Shown here piece after piece: positions 18,209-28,317 of a DNA stretch of 64,000 bases. The stretch covers positions 62,001 to 126,000 of the forward strand of contig CAUJHH010000040.1 of assembly GCA_963204725.1 (NCBI GenBank). Direction: 5' to 3'. A program made the position numbers and the translations under genes. Within the stretch, counting starts at the first letter, position 1; each line of letters starts with the position of its first letter. This DNA is from Planctomycetota bacterium (lineage in GTDB: Bacteria > Planctomycetota > Phycisphaerae > Phycisphaerales > UBA1924). The notes below the pieces were generated by a model. The model searched no databases. It had not been told where the DNA came from and was given only the letters and a program-made list of their open reading frames with translations.

Positions 18209-18724
18209 TCAGCTGAGGGCCAGCCGCATGTGTACCTCGGCGTAGGGGTGGTGGTCGATGCGGAGCGCGTCGGGCTCCGTGCCCCAGGCCTTGAAGCCAA
18301 GCGACTCATAGAGGGCGCGGGCATCGGGCGAGTTCTCGCTGCAAGAGAGGTTGATCGACGTCACACCCAGCCAGTCGCGGGCGGCTTTGATCGCTCCGGA
18401 AACAACCGCGCGGCCGAGCCCCTTCCCCCGCGCCTCGGGCGTGACGTAGACGCCCCAGATCATCGCGCGGTGATGCTCCTTCACGCGCGCGAAGCGGCGC
18501 ACCCCCGCGACGGCGACGAGAGAGCCGGGTGCCGCTCCTTCCGCATCGAACGCGCCGATGATCGCATCACACTCCGGGCTCGCGAGCGCCTTGCGGATGT
18601 CGTCGGCGGTGCGATCGTCCTCGGGGCTCGCGCTGAACGCCCATGGCGTATCGGCAAGGGCGCGGCGACGCAACGCGATGAACGCGTCGGCATCGGCCGT
18701 TGCAAGCGATCGCACGGTTGACAT
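18209..18724 (-). CDS. GNAT-family N-acetyltransferase
   Basis: A 171-residue GNAT acetyltransferase. The fold signature is AMIWGVYVTPEARGKGLGRAVVSGAIKAA (acetyl-CoA pyrophosphate-binding loop R/Q-x-x-G-x-G/A), then SINLSCSENSPDARALYESLGFKAWG, typical of the C-terminal half. Substrate unknown. The start at 18724 gives MSTVRSLATADADAFIALRRRAL, the normal N-terminal strand and helix; the open frame continues upstream only as a shadow of the alcohol dehydrogenase gene. It begins 8 bp after that gene's stop, so the two are probably one transcript. Confidence 0.9.
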   Translation of the reverse strand: MSTVRSLATADADAFIALRRRALADTPWAFSASPEDDRTADDIRKALASPECDAIIGAFDAEGAAPGSLVAVAGVRRFARVKEHHRAMIWGVYVTPEARGKGLGRAVVSGAIKAARDWLGVTSINLSCSENSPDARALYESLGFKAWGTEPDALRIDHHPYAEVHMRLALS

Positions 18725-18732
18725 GGCCGCGG

Positions 18733-19788
18733 CTACTTCATCGATGCCATGTCGATCACGAAGCGGTACTTCACATCGCTCTTGAGCATCCGCTCGTACG
18801 CCGTGTTGATGTAGTCGATGGGGATCATCTCGATGTCGCTGGTGATGGAGTGCTTGCCGCAGAAATCGAGCATCTCCTGGGTCTCGGCGATGCCGCCGAT
18901 GAGGGAGCCGGCGATCTTCTTGCGCGGCATGATGAGGCCGAACGCGCCGATCGCCATGGGCTTCGGCGGGACGCCGACGAGCGCAAGCGTGCCGTCGAGG
19001 CGGAGCTGCCCAAGCAGGGCGTTGATGTCGTGATCGGCGGAGACGGTGTCGAGGATGATGTCGAAGGACCCGGCGTGCTTCTGCATCTCCGCCTCGTTCT
19101 TCGAGATCACGACCTCGTCCGCGCCGAGGCGCTTGCCGTCCTCGATCTTGGAGGGCGAGGTGGTGAAGAGCACGGTGTGCGCCCCGAAGGCGTGCGCGAA
19201 CTTCACGCCCATGTGGCCGAGCCCGCCCAGCCCCACGATGCCGACCTTCTTTCCTTTGGCCGCGCCCCACTGGCGGAGGGGCGAGTAGGTCGTGATGCCT
19301 GCACAGAGGAGCGGCGCGGATGCGGCGGGATCGAGCCCCTTGGGAACGTGCAGCGTGAACTTCTCATCGACGACGATGTGCTTGGAGTAGCCGCCGTGCG
19401 TGAAGCCGCCCAGGTGCTTGTCCTCACCCCCGTAGGTGAAGGTCGCGCCGTTCAGGCAGAACTGCTCGAGGTGCTTCTTGCAGTGGTCGCATGTGCGGCA
19501 GGAATCGACGAGGCACCCGACGGAGGCGATGTCGCCGGGCTTGAAGCCCTTCACGCTTGAACCAACCTTGGTCACGCGCCCGACGATCTCGTGGCCGGGA
19601 ACGACGGGGTAATTCGCCGTGCCCCATTCGTTCCTGACCCAGTGCAGGTCGGAGTGGCAGACGCCGCAGAAGAGGATCTCCATCGCGACGTCGGTCGGGC
19701 CGGGGTCGCGCCGGTCGATGGTGAAGGGGGCGAGCGGGCTGGTGGCGGTCTGGGCGGCGTACGCGGCGGACTTGGTTGTCGCGGGCAT
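18733..19788 (-). CDS. Zinc-dependent NAD(P)-alcohol dehydrogenase
   Basis: A 351-residue medium-chain alcohol dehydrogenase of the cinnamyl / YahK type. Catalytic zinc ligands are in FCGVCHSDLHW (Cys, His-Asp) and GHEIVGRV (His-Glu); the structural zinc cluster is SCRTCDHCKKHLEQFC with four cysteines. VGIVGLGGLGHMGVKFAHAFGA is the nucleotide-binding Rossmann motif. The enzyme interconverts alcohols and aldehydes in the cytoplasm. The ATG at 19788 is preceded by AAGGGAG seven bases upstream, which supports this start over the TTG two codons before it. Confidence 0.95.
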   Translation of the reverse strand: MPATTKSAAYAAQTATSPLAPFTIDRRDPGPTDVAMEILFCGVCHSDLHWVRNEWGTANYPVVPGHEIVGRVTKVGSSVKGFKPGDIASVGCLVDSCRTCDHCKKHLEQFCLNGATFTYGGEDKHLGGFTHGGYSKHIVVDEKFTLHVPKGLDPAASAPLLCAGITTYSPLRQWGAAKGKKVGIVGLGGLGHMGVKFAHAFGAHTVLFTTSPSKIEDGKRLGADEVVISKNEAEMQKHAGSFDIILDTVSADHDINALLGQLRLDGTLALVGVPPKPMAIGAFGLIMPRKKIAGSLIGGIAETQEMLDFCGKHSITSDIEMIPIDYINTAYERMLKSDVKYRFVIDMASMK

Positions 19789-19897
19789 GGTCAAACTCCC
19801 TTGTATCGTGAAACGAGCGCGTAAGCCGCGCCTGCCATTGTTGGAGGTCTCCCGCCGTCAGATGCCCCGGGCCCGAACCCGTTTCGCCGTATTCCGA

Positions 19898-21088
19898 TCA
19901 GCGCGCCGGAAGGCCCAACGCGTCGCAGAGCTCATTGTCGAGGGACCTGGCTCCCGGCTTTCCCTCGGCAATCGCAAAACCCCCGATGTAGTCCCACATC
20001 GCCCAGCCGATGGAGCGTTTGTTGAGCGACCCGGCGAGCGCGCGGGTCCAAGCGAGGCGGGACTCGCGAGGAGCGTTCGCGCGAAAGGCCCCGAACTCGC
20101 CGCAATAGATCGGGCGATTGTGCGTTACCGACCACTGACGGGCCAGCTCGATCCGGGCATCGAGGGCCTCGGCCGTCCACGGGTCCTCGCTGCCGTCGCG
20201 GGCCGACCAGCGGAGCGTGTTGCGCGACTCGGCGGGAAAGGTGTCGGCGATGGCTTCGAGCTCGGCGCGCGTCGCGGGCCAGGGGATATCTCTCATGTCC
20301 TTCCACGGCGGGAATCCCCACGTCGCGCCCTGATGGGTGAAGTTGTGGGGCTCGTAGAAGTGGAAGGAGTAGACGACGTTGGAATCGTCCAGCGGCTCAA
20401 GCGCAAGCAGCCCGTCGATGGATCCCCACGACGCCCCCGTCGCGATGATGGTGTGATCGGGTGCGGTCTCACGGATCGCGCGGGCGATGTTCGCCTGCGA
20501 CTCGGCCCAGGCGGCCGCGCCGATGTCGTGCGGCTCGTTCACGATCTCAAGGAACGTCCGCTCGCGATCCAGCCCGTGGCAGACCAACGCCAGCGCGGCC
20601 CACATCCGCTCCAGTTCACCCATGCGTGTCTCGTGCGTTGCCTCGCCCGGCTTGATCCAGGGCGTGCGGCTCCAGTGCGCGTCGATGATGACGGCAAGGC
20701 CCGATGCGAGACAAAGCTGCGCCGCGTCTACATACTCCTGAAGGGCGCGGTCTCTCACGCGATGCTCGGCTGCATCCCAGACCCCATCCGGCTCAAAGGG
20801 GAGGCGCACGTGCGTGAGTCCGGCGCCGGCGAGTTGCTTCAGGTCGGACGCCGCGATGAAGGCACGCCGAGCGGCCTCGCCCTGCGCCTGCGGGTACCAC
20901 ATCCAGTGCGAGAGGTTGATGCCCCGCGCGAGGAGCGGGAGGCGAGTGGAAAGAGCATCAATCGGAGAAGCGACGGGCTCCGCGGCACCCGGCTGCCGAC
21001 CCTTACCGCCGGCGCGGGCCGCGAGCGGATGGGCCGCGGCTGCCGCGGCGAGCGAAGCGAGAAACGTGCGGCGGCGGATGGGATGCAT
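19898..21088 (-). CDS. Tat-exported glycoside hydrolase family 5
   Basis: A 396-residue glycosidase of the GH5 (cellulase-like) clan. The N-terminus MHPIRRRTFLASLAAAAAAH has an RRxFL Tat motif. The catalytic domain begins LARGINLSHWMWYPQ; the general acid/base is Glu185 in LEIVNEPHD and the nucleophile is Glu331 in IYCGEFGAF, and YSFHFYEPHNFTHQG holds the conserved His/Tyr. Likely substrates are beta-linked glucans or mannans outside the cytoplasm. The start at 21088 was chosen to place the Tat motif correctly. It is divergent from the M16 peptidase gene. Confidence 0.92.
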   Translation of the reverse strand: MHPIRRRTFLASLAAAAAAHPLAARAGGKGRQPGAAEPVASPIDALSTRLPLLARGINLSHWMWYPQAQGEAARRAFIAASDLKQLAGAGLTHVRLPFEPDGVWDAAEHRVRDRALQEYVDAAQLCLASGLAVIIDAHWSRTPWIKPGEATHETRMGELERMWAALALVCHGLDRERTFLEIVNEPHDIGAAAWAESQANIARAIRETAPDHTIIATGASWGSIDGLLALEPLDDSNVVYSFHFYEPHNFTHQGATWGFPPWKDMRDIPWPATRAELEAIADTFPAESRNTLRWSARDGSEDPWTAEALDARIELARQWSVTHNRPIYCGEFGAFRANAPRESRLAWTRALAGSLNKRSIGWAMWDYIGGFAIAEGKPGARSLDNELCDALGLPAR

Positions 21089-21221
21089 GTGGTGCAGCGT
21101 ACCAGACAGCCGGGTGCTGCTGCTCGCCCACCTAAGCATGGAATTGGTCTCAACGAGGGGATTCCCGGACATGTATAAGATGAACCTCGCGGCGGTTGGC
21201 CGCGCATCTGGAGATTCGACC

Positions 21222-24059
21222 ATGGCGATTTCTCGATCCCGCCCGCAGTGCTTCGGCATGCTCATGGCCGCGCTCGCTCTGACTGCAGGGACGCTTGTGC
21301 CGCTGGGGTACGCCGCTGGCATCGGCACGATCGACGAGCCCACGGTCGCGACCGAGCCGGGGACGCTCGCCTTCGAGGAGAGGGTGCTGGGCAACGGGCT
21401 CCGGGTCGTGACGCTGGAGGACCACTCCTGCCCCGTGGTCTCCGTGCAGGTCTGGTACCACGTCGGATCAAAGGACGAGAACCCTGAGCGTCAGGGCTTC
21501 GCCCACATGTTCGAGCACATGATGTTCCGAGGCACAGACCGCCTCGGTCCCACGTCGCACTTTGACCTCCTCCGCAAGGTCGGCGGCAACGCCAACGCTT
21601 ATACCGCATTCGATCAGACCGTTTACCACCAGACGCTCCCCAGCAACCAGTTGGAGCTCGCGCTCTATCTTGAGGCGGAGCGGATGAGCTTCCTGAAGAT
21701 CGATCAGGAGTCTTTCGACACCGAGCGCAAGGTCGTCGAGGAGGAACGCCGCCTCGGCACGAACCAGCCGTACGGCACCGCGCTCGAGCAGGCCCTCCCC
21801 GTGCTCTTTGGTGAGCATCCCTATCGCTGGTCGCCGATCGGACAGATCCCGCACCTGCGCGCCGCGACGGTCGGCGAGCTGCGTGCGTTCTGGAATCGCT
21901 TCTATGTCCCCAACAACGCGGTGCTGGTGATCGCGGGTGACATCACGCACGCGAATGCGCAGCAACTGGCGTCGGACTACTTCGGCTGGATCCCCAGGGG
22001 TGAAGAGCCCGCGCGAGTGACGTACAGAGAGCCCCTGCCGACCGCGCCGAAGAACATCATCATCCGCGAGGAGAACGCACCAGCGCCGGTACTCGGCATC
22101 GCGTACCGCACCGTGCCGATGGGCCATCCCGACGAATGGGCGCTGCAGATGCTCGCAACGATTGTCGGCGGCGGCGAGTCGTCGCGCCTCTACAAGACGC
22201 TGGTGACCGAGCAGAAGAGCGCGGTCTTTGCGGCGGGCGGCGCGCTGATGCTCGAGGACGACGGGCTGGTCGCCTTCGGCGCGGTCATGGCCCCCTTCGG
22301 CGCCAACCCGAAGAAGGCCCGTGCTGCCATCGAGAACGAGATCGCCCTGGTCCGCGACGAGCTGGTGACCGAGGAGGAACTGACCAAGGCAAAGAACCAG
22401 ATGCTCAAGGGAATCGTGGCGGAGTCGCTCACGGTCGACAGCAAGGCGACCGCGCTCGGCTCCGCCGCGGCCCTGCAGGGGCGGACAGCGAGTGTCAACG
22501 AGCGTCTGGACGCGATCCGCGCCGTCACCCGAGAGGACCTGCAGCGCGTCGCGCGCGAGTACATGGAGCCGTCGGAAGAGATCTCGATGCAGATCAACCG
22601 GAACCTGCTCGGCGCGATCTTCAGCAAGATGAAGAAGGAAGACGAGGCGCCGATTACCGGTGAGCCGGAGACGACGGCGCCGATCGTTGGAAGGCCGGGC
22701 GTGGTGAGGCCGGAGTCCTTCCCGGCCGAAGCGCCGCTCGCGCCGCTGCCGGACTTCGACCCGACACCGGTGTACGCCGAGCGTGCGCTCGACAACGGGC
22801 TGCGGATTCTGGTTGTCGAGAACCACGAGGTGCCGTTCGTGTCTGTGCAGCTCGGGCTGCACGCCGGCGCGTGGACGGAGACCAAGCCGGGCACGGCGAG
22901 CATGGCCTCGGGGATGCTGACCAAGGGGACGACGACGCGATCTCAGAATGAGTTGGCATCGGAGCTTGAGACATACGGCATCACGCTCGCGGGCTCGGGC
23001 GGGATGGACAACGCGAGCGTCGTGGCGGACTGCCTGCCCGAGCAGCTCGGGCGCGCCATGACGCTGATGGCCGATGTCGTGATAAACCCCACGTTCCCCG
23101 AGGACGAGTTCGACAAGGCGCGGACCCAGCTCATCACGGGACTCAACATCTCCAGCAACACTCCGGCGTACGTCGCCGATCGCGAGTTCCGCAAGCAGAT
23201 GTACGGCTCGCACCCCTACGCCCGCAGCGAGACCGGCGAGGTCTCCGATGTGAACGATCTTTCGCGCGAGGACCTCGCCGCGTGGTGGGAGACCTTCGCA
23301 AGGCCCGACATGGCCGTCCTGATCTTCGCCGGAGACGTGACGCCCGACGAAGCCGAACGCCTCGCTGCGGAATCGCTCGGCGCATGGCGGGCCGAGGGCG
23401 ACAAGCCGAAGGTGACCCTCCCGGAGATCCCCGGCCAGTCCGCGACACGCATCGTGCTGGTCGATCGGCCCGGCGCGGTCCAGTCGGAGATCCGCTTCGG
23501 ACGCGTCGCCTTCACGAGGCACGATCCGAGGTACGCCACCAGCCGCGTGGCGAGTGGGTACTTTGGAGGGGCCTTCAACTCTCGCCTCAACGAGACAATC
23601 CGTGTGAAGAAGGGCCTGACCTACGGCGCGCGGGGCGGGTTCAGCGCATCGCGATTCGCAGGCGAGTTCCAGGCGTCGACGTTCACAAAGACGCCGTCGA
23701 CGGCGGAGACCGTGCAGACGATCTTCGACGAGCTCGACCGCCTCCGCTACGAGGCGCCAAGCGACAAGGAGCTCAACGACACCAAGTCCTACATCATGGG
23801 CTCCTATGTCGGCGCGCGAGAGACGCCGCAGGCCGTTGCCTCGGATCTCTGGCTCATGGAGTCGGCGGGGCTCGGGCGCGACTACTTCAAGGGCGTGATC
23901 GAGGGCGTCTCCGCCACCACGGCGGACGATTGCACAGGACTCGCTCAGGAGATGGTCGACCCGGCCCAGATGCTCATCGTGGTCGCGGGCGATGCGGCAC
24001 AGATCAAGGAGTCGCTGGAAAAGATCGCGCCGGTGACGGTGGTCAAGCCGAAGGAGTGA
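21222..24059 (+). CDS. Large exported M16 peptidase (pitrilysin-like, two-domain)
   Basis: A 945-residue M16 metallopeptidase. A signal peptide occupies about the first 35 residues (FGMLMAALALTAGTLVPLGYAAG). The first M16 domain has the inverted zinc motif HMFEH (His95, Glu98, His99) and a downstream EEERRLG that holds the third ligand. A second, homologous domain starts near PVYAERALDNGLRILVVENHEVPF but lacks HxxEH, so it is the inactive partner that closes the chamber, as in pitrilysin-type enzymes. Two tandem M16 pairs are fused in one chain. It probably degrades peptides in the periplasm. The ATG at 21222 was chosen as it directly precedes the signal peptide. Confidence 0.93.
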   Translation: MAISRSRPQCFGMLMAALALTAGTLVPLGYAAGIGTIDEPTVATEPGTLAFEERVLGNGLRVVTLEDHSCPVVSVQVWYHVGSKDENPERQGFAHMFEHMMFRGTDRLGPTSHFDLLRKVGGNANAYTAFDQTVYHQTLPSNQLELALYLEAERMSFLKIDQESFDTERKVVEEERRLGTNQPYGTALEQALPVLFGEHPYRWSPIGQIPHLRAATVGELRAFWNRFYVPNNAVLVIAGDITHANAQQLASDYFGWIPRGEEPARVTYREPLPTAPKNIIIREENAPAPVLGIAYRTVPMGHPDEWALQMLATIVGGGESSRLYKTLVTEQKSAVFAAGGALMLEDDGLVAFGAVMAPFGANPKKARAAIENEIALVRDELVTEEELTKAKNQMLKGIVAESLTVDSKATALGSAAALQGRTASVNERLDAIRAVTREDLQRVAREYMEPSEEISMQINRNLLGAIFSKMKKEDEAPITGEPETTAPIVGRPGVVRPESFPAEAPLAPLPDFDPTPVYAERALDNGLRILVVENHEVPFVSVQLGLHAGAWTETKPGTASMASGMLTKGTTTRSQNELASELETYGITLAGSGGMDNASVVADCLPEQLGRAMTLMADVVINPTFPEDEFDKARTQLITGLNISSNTPAYVADREFRKQMYGSHPYARSETGEVSDVNDLSREDLAAWWETFARPDMAVLIFAGDVTPDEAERLAAESLGAWRAEGDKPKVTLPEIPGQSATRIVLVDRPGAVQSEIRFGRVAFTRHDPRYATSRVASGYFGGAFNSRLNETIRVKKGLTYGARGGFSASRFAGEFQASTFTKTPSTAETVQTIFDELDRLRYEAPSDKELNDTKSYIMGSYVGARETPQAVASDLWLMESAGLGRDYFKGVIEGVSATTADDCTGLAQEMVDPAQMLIVVAGDAAQIKESLEKIAPVTVVKPKE

Positions 24060-24120
24060 TCCGCCGATCGCCGTTCGGGTTCGATACGCTCGTTTCCGCC
24101 GCAGAACTCAAGGGGAGATC

Positions 24121-24351
24121 ATGGGCTTCAGGCAGATCTTGATCATCGTCGTCACGTCCGTCGTTACCGCAGTGGTGAGCGTGGTGGTGATCTCGCTCCT
24201 CGCCGGCAAGCAGAACTCGTGGCTGATCGGAGGCATCGCGGGCTCCGTCTCCGGGACGATCGGCGGCAGCTACATCGCGATGACGGCGGGGAAGCGCGGC
24301 GCGAAGAAAGAGGACGATGCCCCGAAGCCGGAGGGCGCGTCGGGCACATGA
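24121..24351 (+). CDS. Small single-pass membrane protein
   Basis: A 76-residue protein with one N-terminal membrane segment (ILIIVVTSVVTAVVSVVVISLLAG), a second weaker hydrophobic stretch (WLIGGIAGSVSGTIGGSYIAM) and a charged tail (KRGAKKEDDAPKPEG). An AAGGGGAG sequence sits just upstream of the ATG, giving good support for translation. It follows the M16 peptidase by 61 bp and may be in the same transcript. Its stop codon abuts the stop of the convergent amidase gene with no intervening base. Function unknown. Confidence 0.6.
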   Translation: MGFRQILIIVVTSVVTAVVSVVVISLLAGKQNSWLIGGIAGSVSGTIGGSYIAMTAGKRGAKKEDDAPKPEGASGT

Positions 24352-25221
<870 letters not shown>

Positions 25222-25287
25222 GCCCGGAGTTTACAGCATGCCGGGCCCGGAGGCGCATCGGACCGGAAGAGCGGTCTACCCTCGACC

Positions 25288-26574
25288 ATGGCGGTTCGCA
25301 AGCCCGCGGTCGGGTTCATCTTCATCACCCTCATGCTCGACGTGCTCGGCTTCGGCCTGCTCATCCCGGTCGCCCCGCGCCTGGTAGAGAGTCTGCTCAA
25401 TGGCGGCAGGGGCGGCACCGAGGGCGAGGCAGCGCCTTTCGTCGCGCTCCTGATGACGACTTGGTACGCCATGTCGTTCCTCTGCTCACCCGTGCTCGGC
25501 GCGCTCTCGGACCGCGTCGGTCGCCGCCCCGTCATCCTGATCGCGCTCCTGGGCTCCGGACTCGACTTCTTCGCCCAGGCCATGGCCCCGAGTCTCCTGT
25601 GGCTCTTCATCACCCGCGCGATCAACGGCGTCTCCGGCGCCAGCATGACCGTCGCGAACGCCTACATCGCCGACATCACCCTCCCCCACAAGCGAGCCGC
25701 GGCGTACGGCATGGTCGGCGCCGCCTTCGGGCTCGGATTCGTCATCGGGCCCATCATGGGAGGCGTGCTCGGCGACATCAACATCCGTCTTCCCTTCTAC
25801 GTGGCCGGTGGGCTCACGCTCCTGAACTGGCTCTACGGGCTCATCGTGCTGCCCGAATCGCTGCCGGTCGAGAGGCGGAGCCGCATCAAGCTCTCAAGGT
25901 TGAACCCCGTCGGCGCGTTCGGCGTGCTCTGGCGGTACCCGACCGTCGCCAAGCTCGCGGCGTCGCACTTCCTCCTCAACATGGCCCAGTTCGGCCTGCA
26001 CGCGACGTGGGTGCTCTACACCGGGCACCGCTACGGATGGGGCTCGAAAGAGGTCGGCATGTCGCTCGCCGTCGTCGGCATCGGTGCCGCGATCGTGCAA
26101 GGGGGGCTGACGCGGAAGATCGTGCCCCTTCTCGGCGAGAAGCGATCGCTGCTGCTGGGGATCGCGATGGGCGCGTGCGCGTACGCCGCGTACGGGCTCG
26201 CGACCGAGGGGTGGATGATCTACACCATCATTGCGATCGCATCGCTGGGATCGGTGGCGCAGCCGGCCGCCCAGGCGCTGATCACGCACACGGTGCGTCC
26301 CGACGAGCAGGGCACCGTGCAGGGCGCGCTGATGGGACTGCAGAGCATCGCGGGAATCTTTGGCCCGCTCATCGGCGGGCTGACCTTCGCCTACTTCATC
26401 TCGGAGCGTGCCCCGATCGCGCTGCCCGGCGCGCCGTTCTTTGTGGGCTCAGGACTCGCCGCCCTCGGCCTCATCGTCGCAGCGTGGGCCGTGCGAGGCA
26501 TCGCGTCCATCCACGCGCCCGTGACGGTGGAAGAGATCGCGGACGCAGTGGCGACCGAAGCGATGCCGGAGTGA
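25288..26574 (+). CDS. MFS transporter (TetA/TCR1-like)
   Basis: A 428-residue major-facilitator transporter with 12 predicted hydrophobic segments. FIFITLMLDVLGFGLLIPVAPRLV is the usual first helix of the TetA-like drug/H+ antiporter group, SDRVGRRPVILIALLGSG is the loop 2-3 signature GxxxDRxGRR, and PESLPVERRS is motif D-like at the end of helix 6. The protein probably exports small compounds in exchange for protons; the compound is unknown. It starts 66 bp from the divergent amidase gene. The ATG at 25288 was selected as the only one giving the family's first helix. Confidence 0.93.
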   Translation: MAVRKPAVGFIFITLMLDVLGFGLLIPVAPRLVESLLNGGRGGTEGEAAPFVALLMTTWYAMSFLCSPVLGALSDRVGRRPVILIALLGSGLDFFAQAMAPSLLWLFITRAINGVSGASMTVANAYIADITLPHKRAAAYGMVGAAFGLGFVIGPIMGGVLGDINIRLPFYVAGGLTLLNWLYGLIVLPESLPVERRSRIKLSRLNPVGAFGVLWRYPTVAKLAASHFLLNMAQFGLHATWVLYTGHRYGWGSKEVGMSLAVVGIGAAIVQGGLTRKIVPLLGEKRSLLLGIAMGACAYAAYGLATEGWMIYTIIAIASLGSVAQPAAQALITHTVRPDEQGTVQGALMGLQSIAGIFGPLIGGLTFAYFISERAPIALPGAPFFVGSGLAALGLIVAAWAVRGIASIHAPVTVEEIADAVATEAMPE

Positions 26575-26586
26575 TAAGCCGGTCGA

Positions 26587-28095
26587 CTACAACCAGCGCG
26601 TGACGACGACCTTGCTCTCCGTGTAGAACTTCGCCGCGTCCTCACCGTTGGCGTGGAGGTCGCCGAAGAAGCTCTGCTTCCAGCCCGAGAAGGGGAAGAC
26701 GGCCATCGGTGCGGGAACGCCGACGTTGATGCCGACCATGCCGACCTCGGCGTGGGTGCGGAAACGCCGAGCGTTGTAGCCGCTGGAGGTGAAGATCACG
26801 CCCATGTTGCCGTATCGCGAGCGGTTGAGCGTCGCGATCGCGGCATCTAGCGTGCTCTCGCGCACGACGGAGAGCACCGGGCCGAAGATCTCCTCCTCAA
26901 GCACGCGCATGCCGGGTCGCACGTTGTCGAACACCGTCGGGCCGACGAAGCACCCCTGCTTCGGCATCTCGCACGCGCCGGGGCGACCGTCAACGACGAG
27001 CGTTGCCCCGTCCGAGACGCCCGAATCGATGAATCCGAGGATGCGTGTGCGGCTCTGCTCGTCGATCACCGGCCCCATGCCGACGCCCGGCGCATCACCT
27101 CGATCAACCTTGATCTTCGCGACGGCCTCTTTGATCCGCGGGATGAACCACGTCGCAGCATCACCGACCGTGATCGCGACCGAGCCCGCGAGGCAACGCT
27201 GGCCGGAGTTGCCGAACGCCGAGCCGACAACGCCCTCGATCACGGCGTCCTGATTCGCGTCCGGCATGATGACCATGTAGTTCTTCGCGCCGCCCATGCA
27301 CTGGGCCCGCTTCCCCGCGCCCGTTGCCGTCTTGTAGATGTGCTCGGCAACGCGCGTCGAGCCGACAAAGGAAACCGCACGAACGTTCTCGTGTGTGATG
27401 AGGTGATCGACGACGGACGGGCCGCCCGTGACGAGATTCAGCACTCCGGGAGGGAGCCCCGCCTTGTGGGCGAGTTCCACCTCGCGCACCGCGCTCAGCG
27501 GCACCTTCTCGCTCGGCTTCAGCACAAACGTGTTGCCGCACGCGATCGCCATCGGCCACATCCACAGCGGCACCATCACCGGGAAGTTGAAAGGCGTGAT
27601 ACCGACGCAAACGCCCAGCGGCACGCGATCAACCGCCGAGTCGATGCCGATGCCGCTCTTGTCCTCTGTGCGGCAGAAACTCGTGCTCACGGCGATCTGC
27701 GGCAGCGTCTTCCCCATCATCAGCACCGGCGCTGCGCACGCGAACTCAACGCAGTCGATGCCGCGACGCACGTCGCCTCGCGCCTCGGCCATCGTCTTGC
27801 CGTGCTCCTTCACGATCATCCCAGCCAGCTCTTCAAAGTGCTCCTCGAGGACCTGCTTGTACTTGAAGAGGATCTGGCAGCGATCGCCCACGGGCGTGGC
27901 GCACCAGGACGGGAACGCAACCCGCGCCGCCTCAACCGCAGCATCTGCGCTCCGCAGCGAGTCGAGCTCCGCCGCGCCGATCGTCTCTCCGGTCGCTGGA
28001 TTGACGATCGCATGAGACTTGCCGGGCTTGCCACCGAGTGCGGCTTCGTTGGTGCGCTTGCCATCGATGAACTGGTCGACGCTGGGGGCGGGCAT
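26587..28095 (-). CDS. mmsA: Methylmalonate-semialdehyde dehydrogenase (CoA-acylating)
   Basis: A 502-residue CoA-acylating aldehyde dehydrogenase. Distinctive features of MmsA/IolA are the N-terminal FIDGKRTNE, the segment GITPFNFPVMVPLWMWP, GGAKNYMVIMPDA in place of the usual ALDH GGKNP, and the catalytic Cys301 in GNSGQRCLAGS. It turns malonate or methylmalonate semialdehyde plus CoA and NAD into acetyl- or propionyl-CoA. This is the last step of valine catabolism, thymine or beta-alanine breakdown, and inositol degradation. The amidase nearby suggests the pyrimidine or beta-alanine route. Confidence 0.95.
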   Translation of the reverse strand: MPAPSVDQFIDGKRTNEAALGGKPGKSHAIVNPATGETIGAAELDSLRSADAAVEAARVAFPSWCATPVGDRCQILFKYKQVLEEHFEELAGMIVKEHGKTMAEARGDVRRGIDCVEFACAAPVLMMGKTLPQIAVSTSFCRTEDKSGIGIDSAVDRVPLGVCVGITPFNFPVMVPLWMWPMAIACGNTFVLKPSEKVPLSAVREVELAHKAGLPPGVLNLVTGGPSVVDHLITHENVRAVSFVGSTRVAEHIYKTATGAGKRAQCMGGAKNYMVIMPDANQDAVIEGVVGSAFGNSGQRCLAGSVAITVGDAATWFIPRIKEAVAKIKVDRGDAPGVGMGPVIDEQSRTRILGFIDSGVSDGATLVVDGRPGACEMPKQGCFVGPTVFDNVRPGMRVLEEEIFGPVLSVVRESTLDAAIATLNRSRYGNMGVIFTSSGYNARRFRTHAEVGMVGINVGVPAPMAVFPFSGWKQSFFGDLHANGEDAAKFYTESKVVVTRWL

Positions 28096-28317
28096 GGGAT
28101 GCTCCGAGTGGTTGGGCCGCTCCGGCTACTGCGTTTCGGGCGGGATGGTGATTGTAATCCGTGCCAGGGTACAGACGCGGGGCGATCTGGAGCCACCGTG
28201 GAGTGGCCGCGCAACGGTTTGGAAGCCGCTCGATCCGCTTGCTGTCCCCGGCGAAGATGTCTGTGCCGGGGTCGGTCGATTGGCGTGCGGGCTACCCTCT
28301 CGGTCCTGCGCGGCGCG

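Noticed and set aside
21468-23522. 684-residue frame opposite the M16 peptidase
   Set aside because: Antisense shadow of a GC-rich gene; His/Arg/Leu-rich with no recognisable domain, while the plus strand has full M16 motifs.
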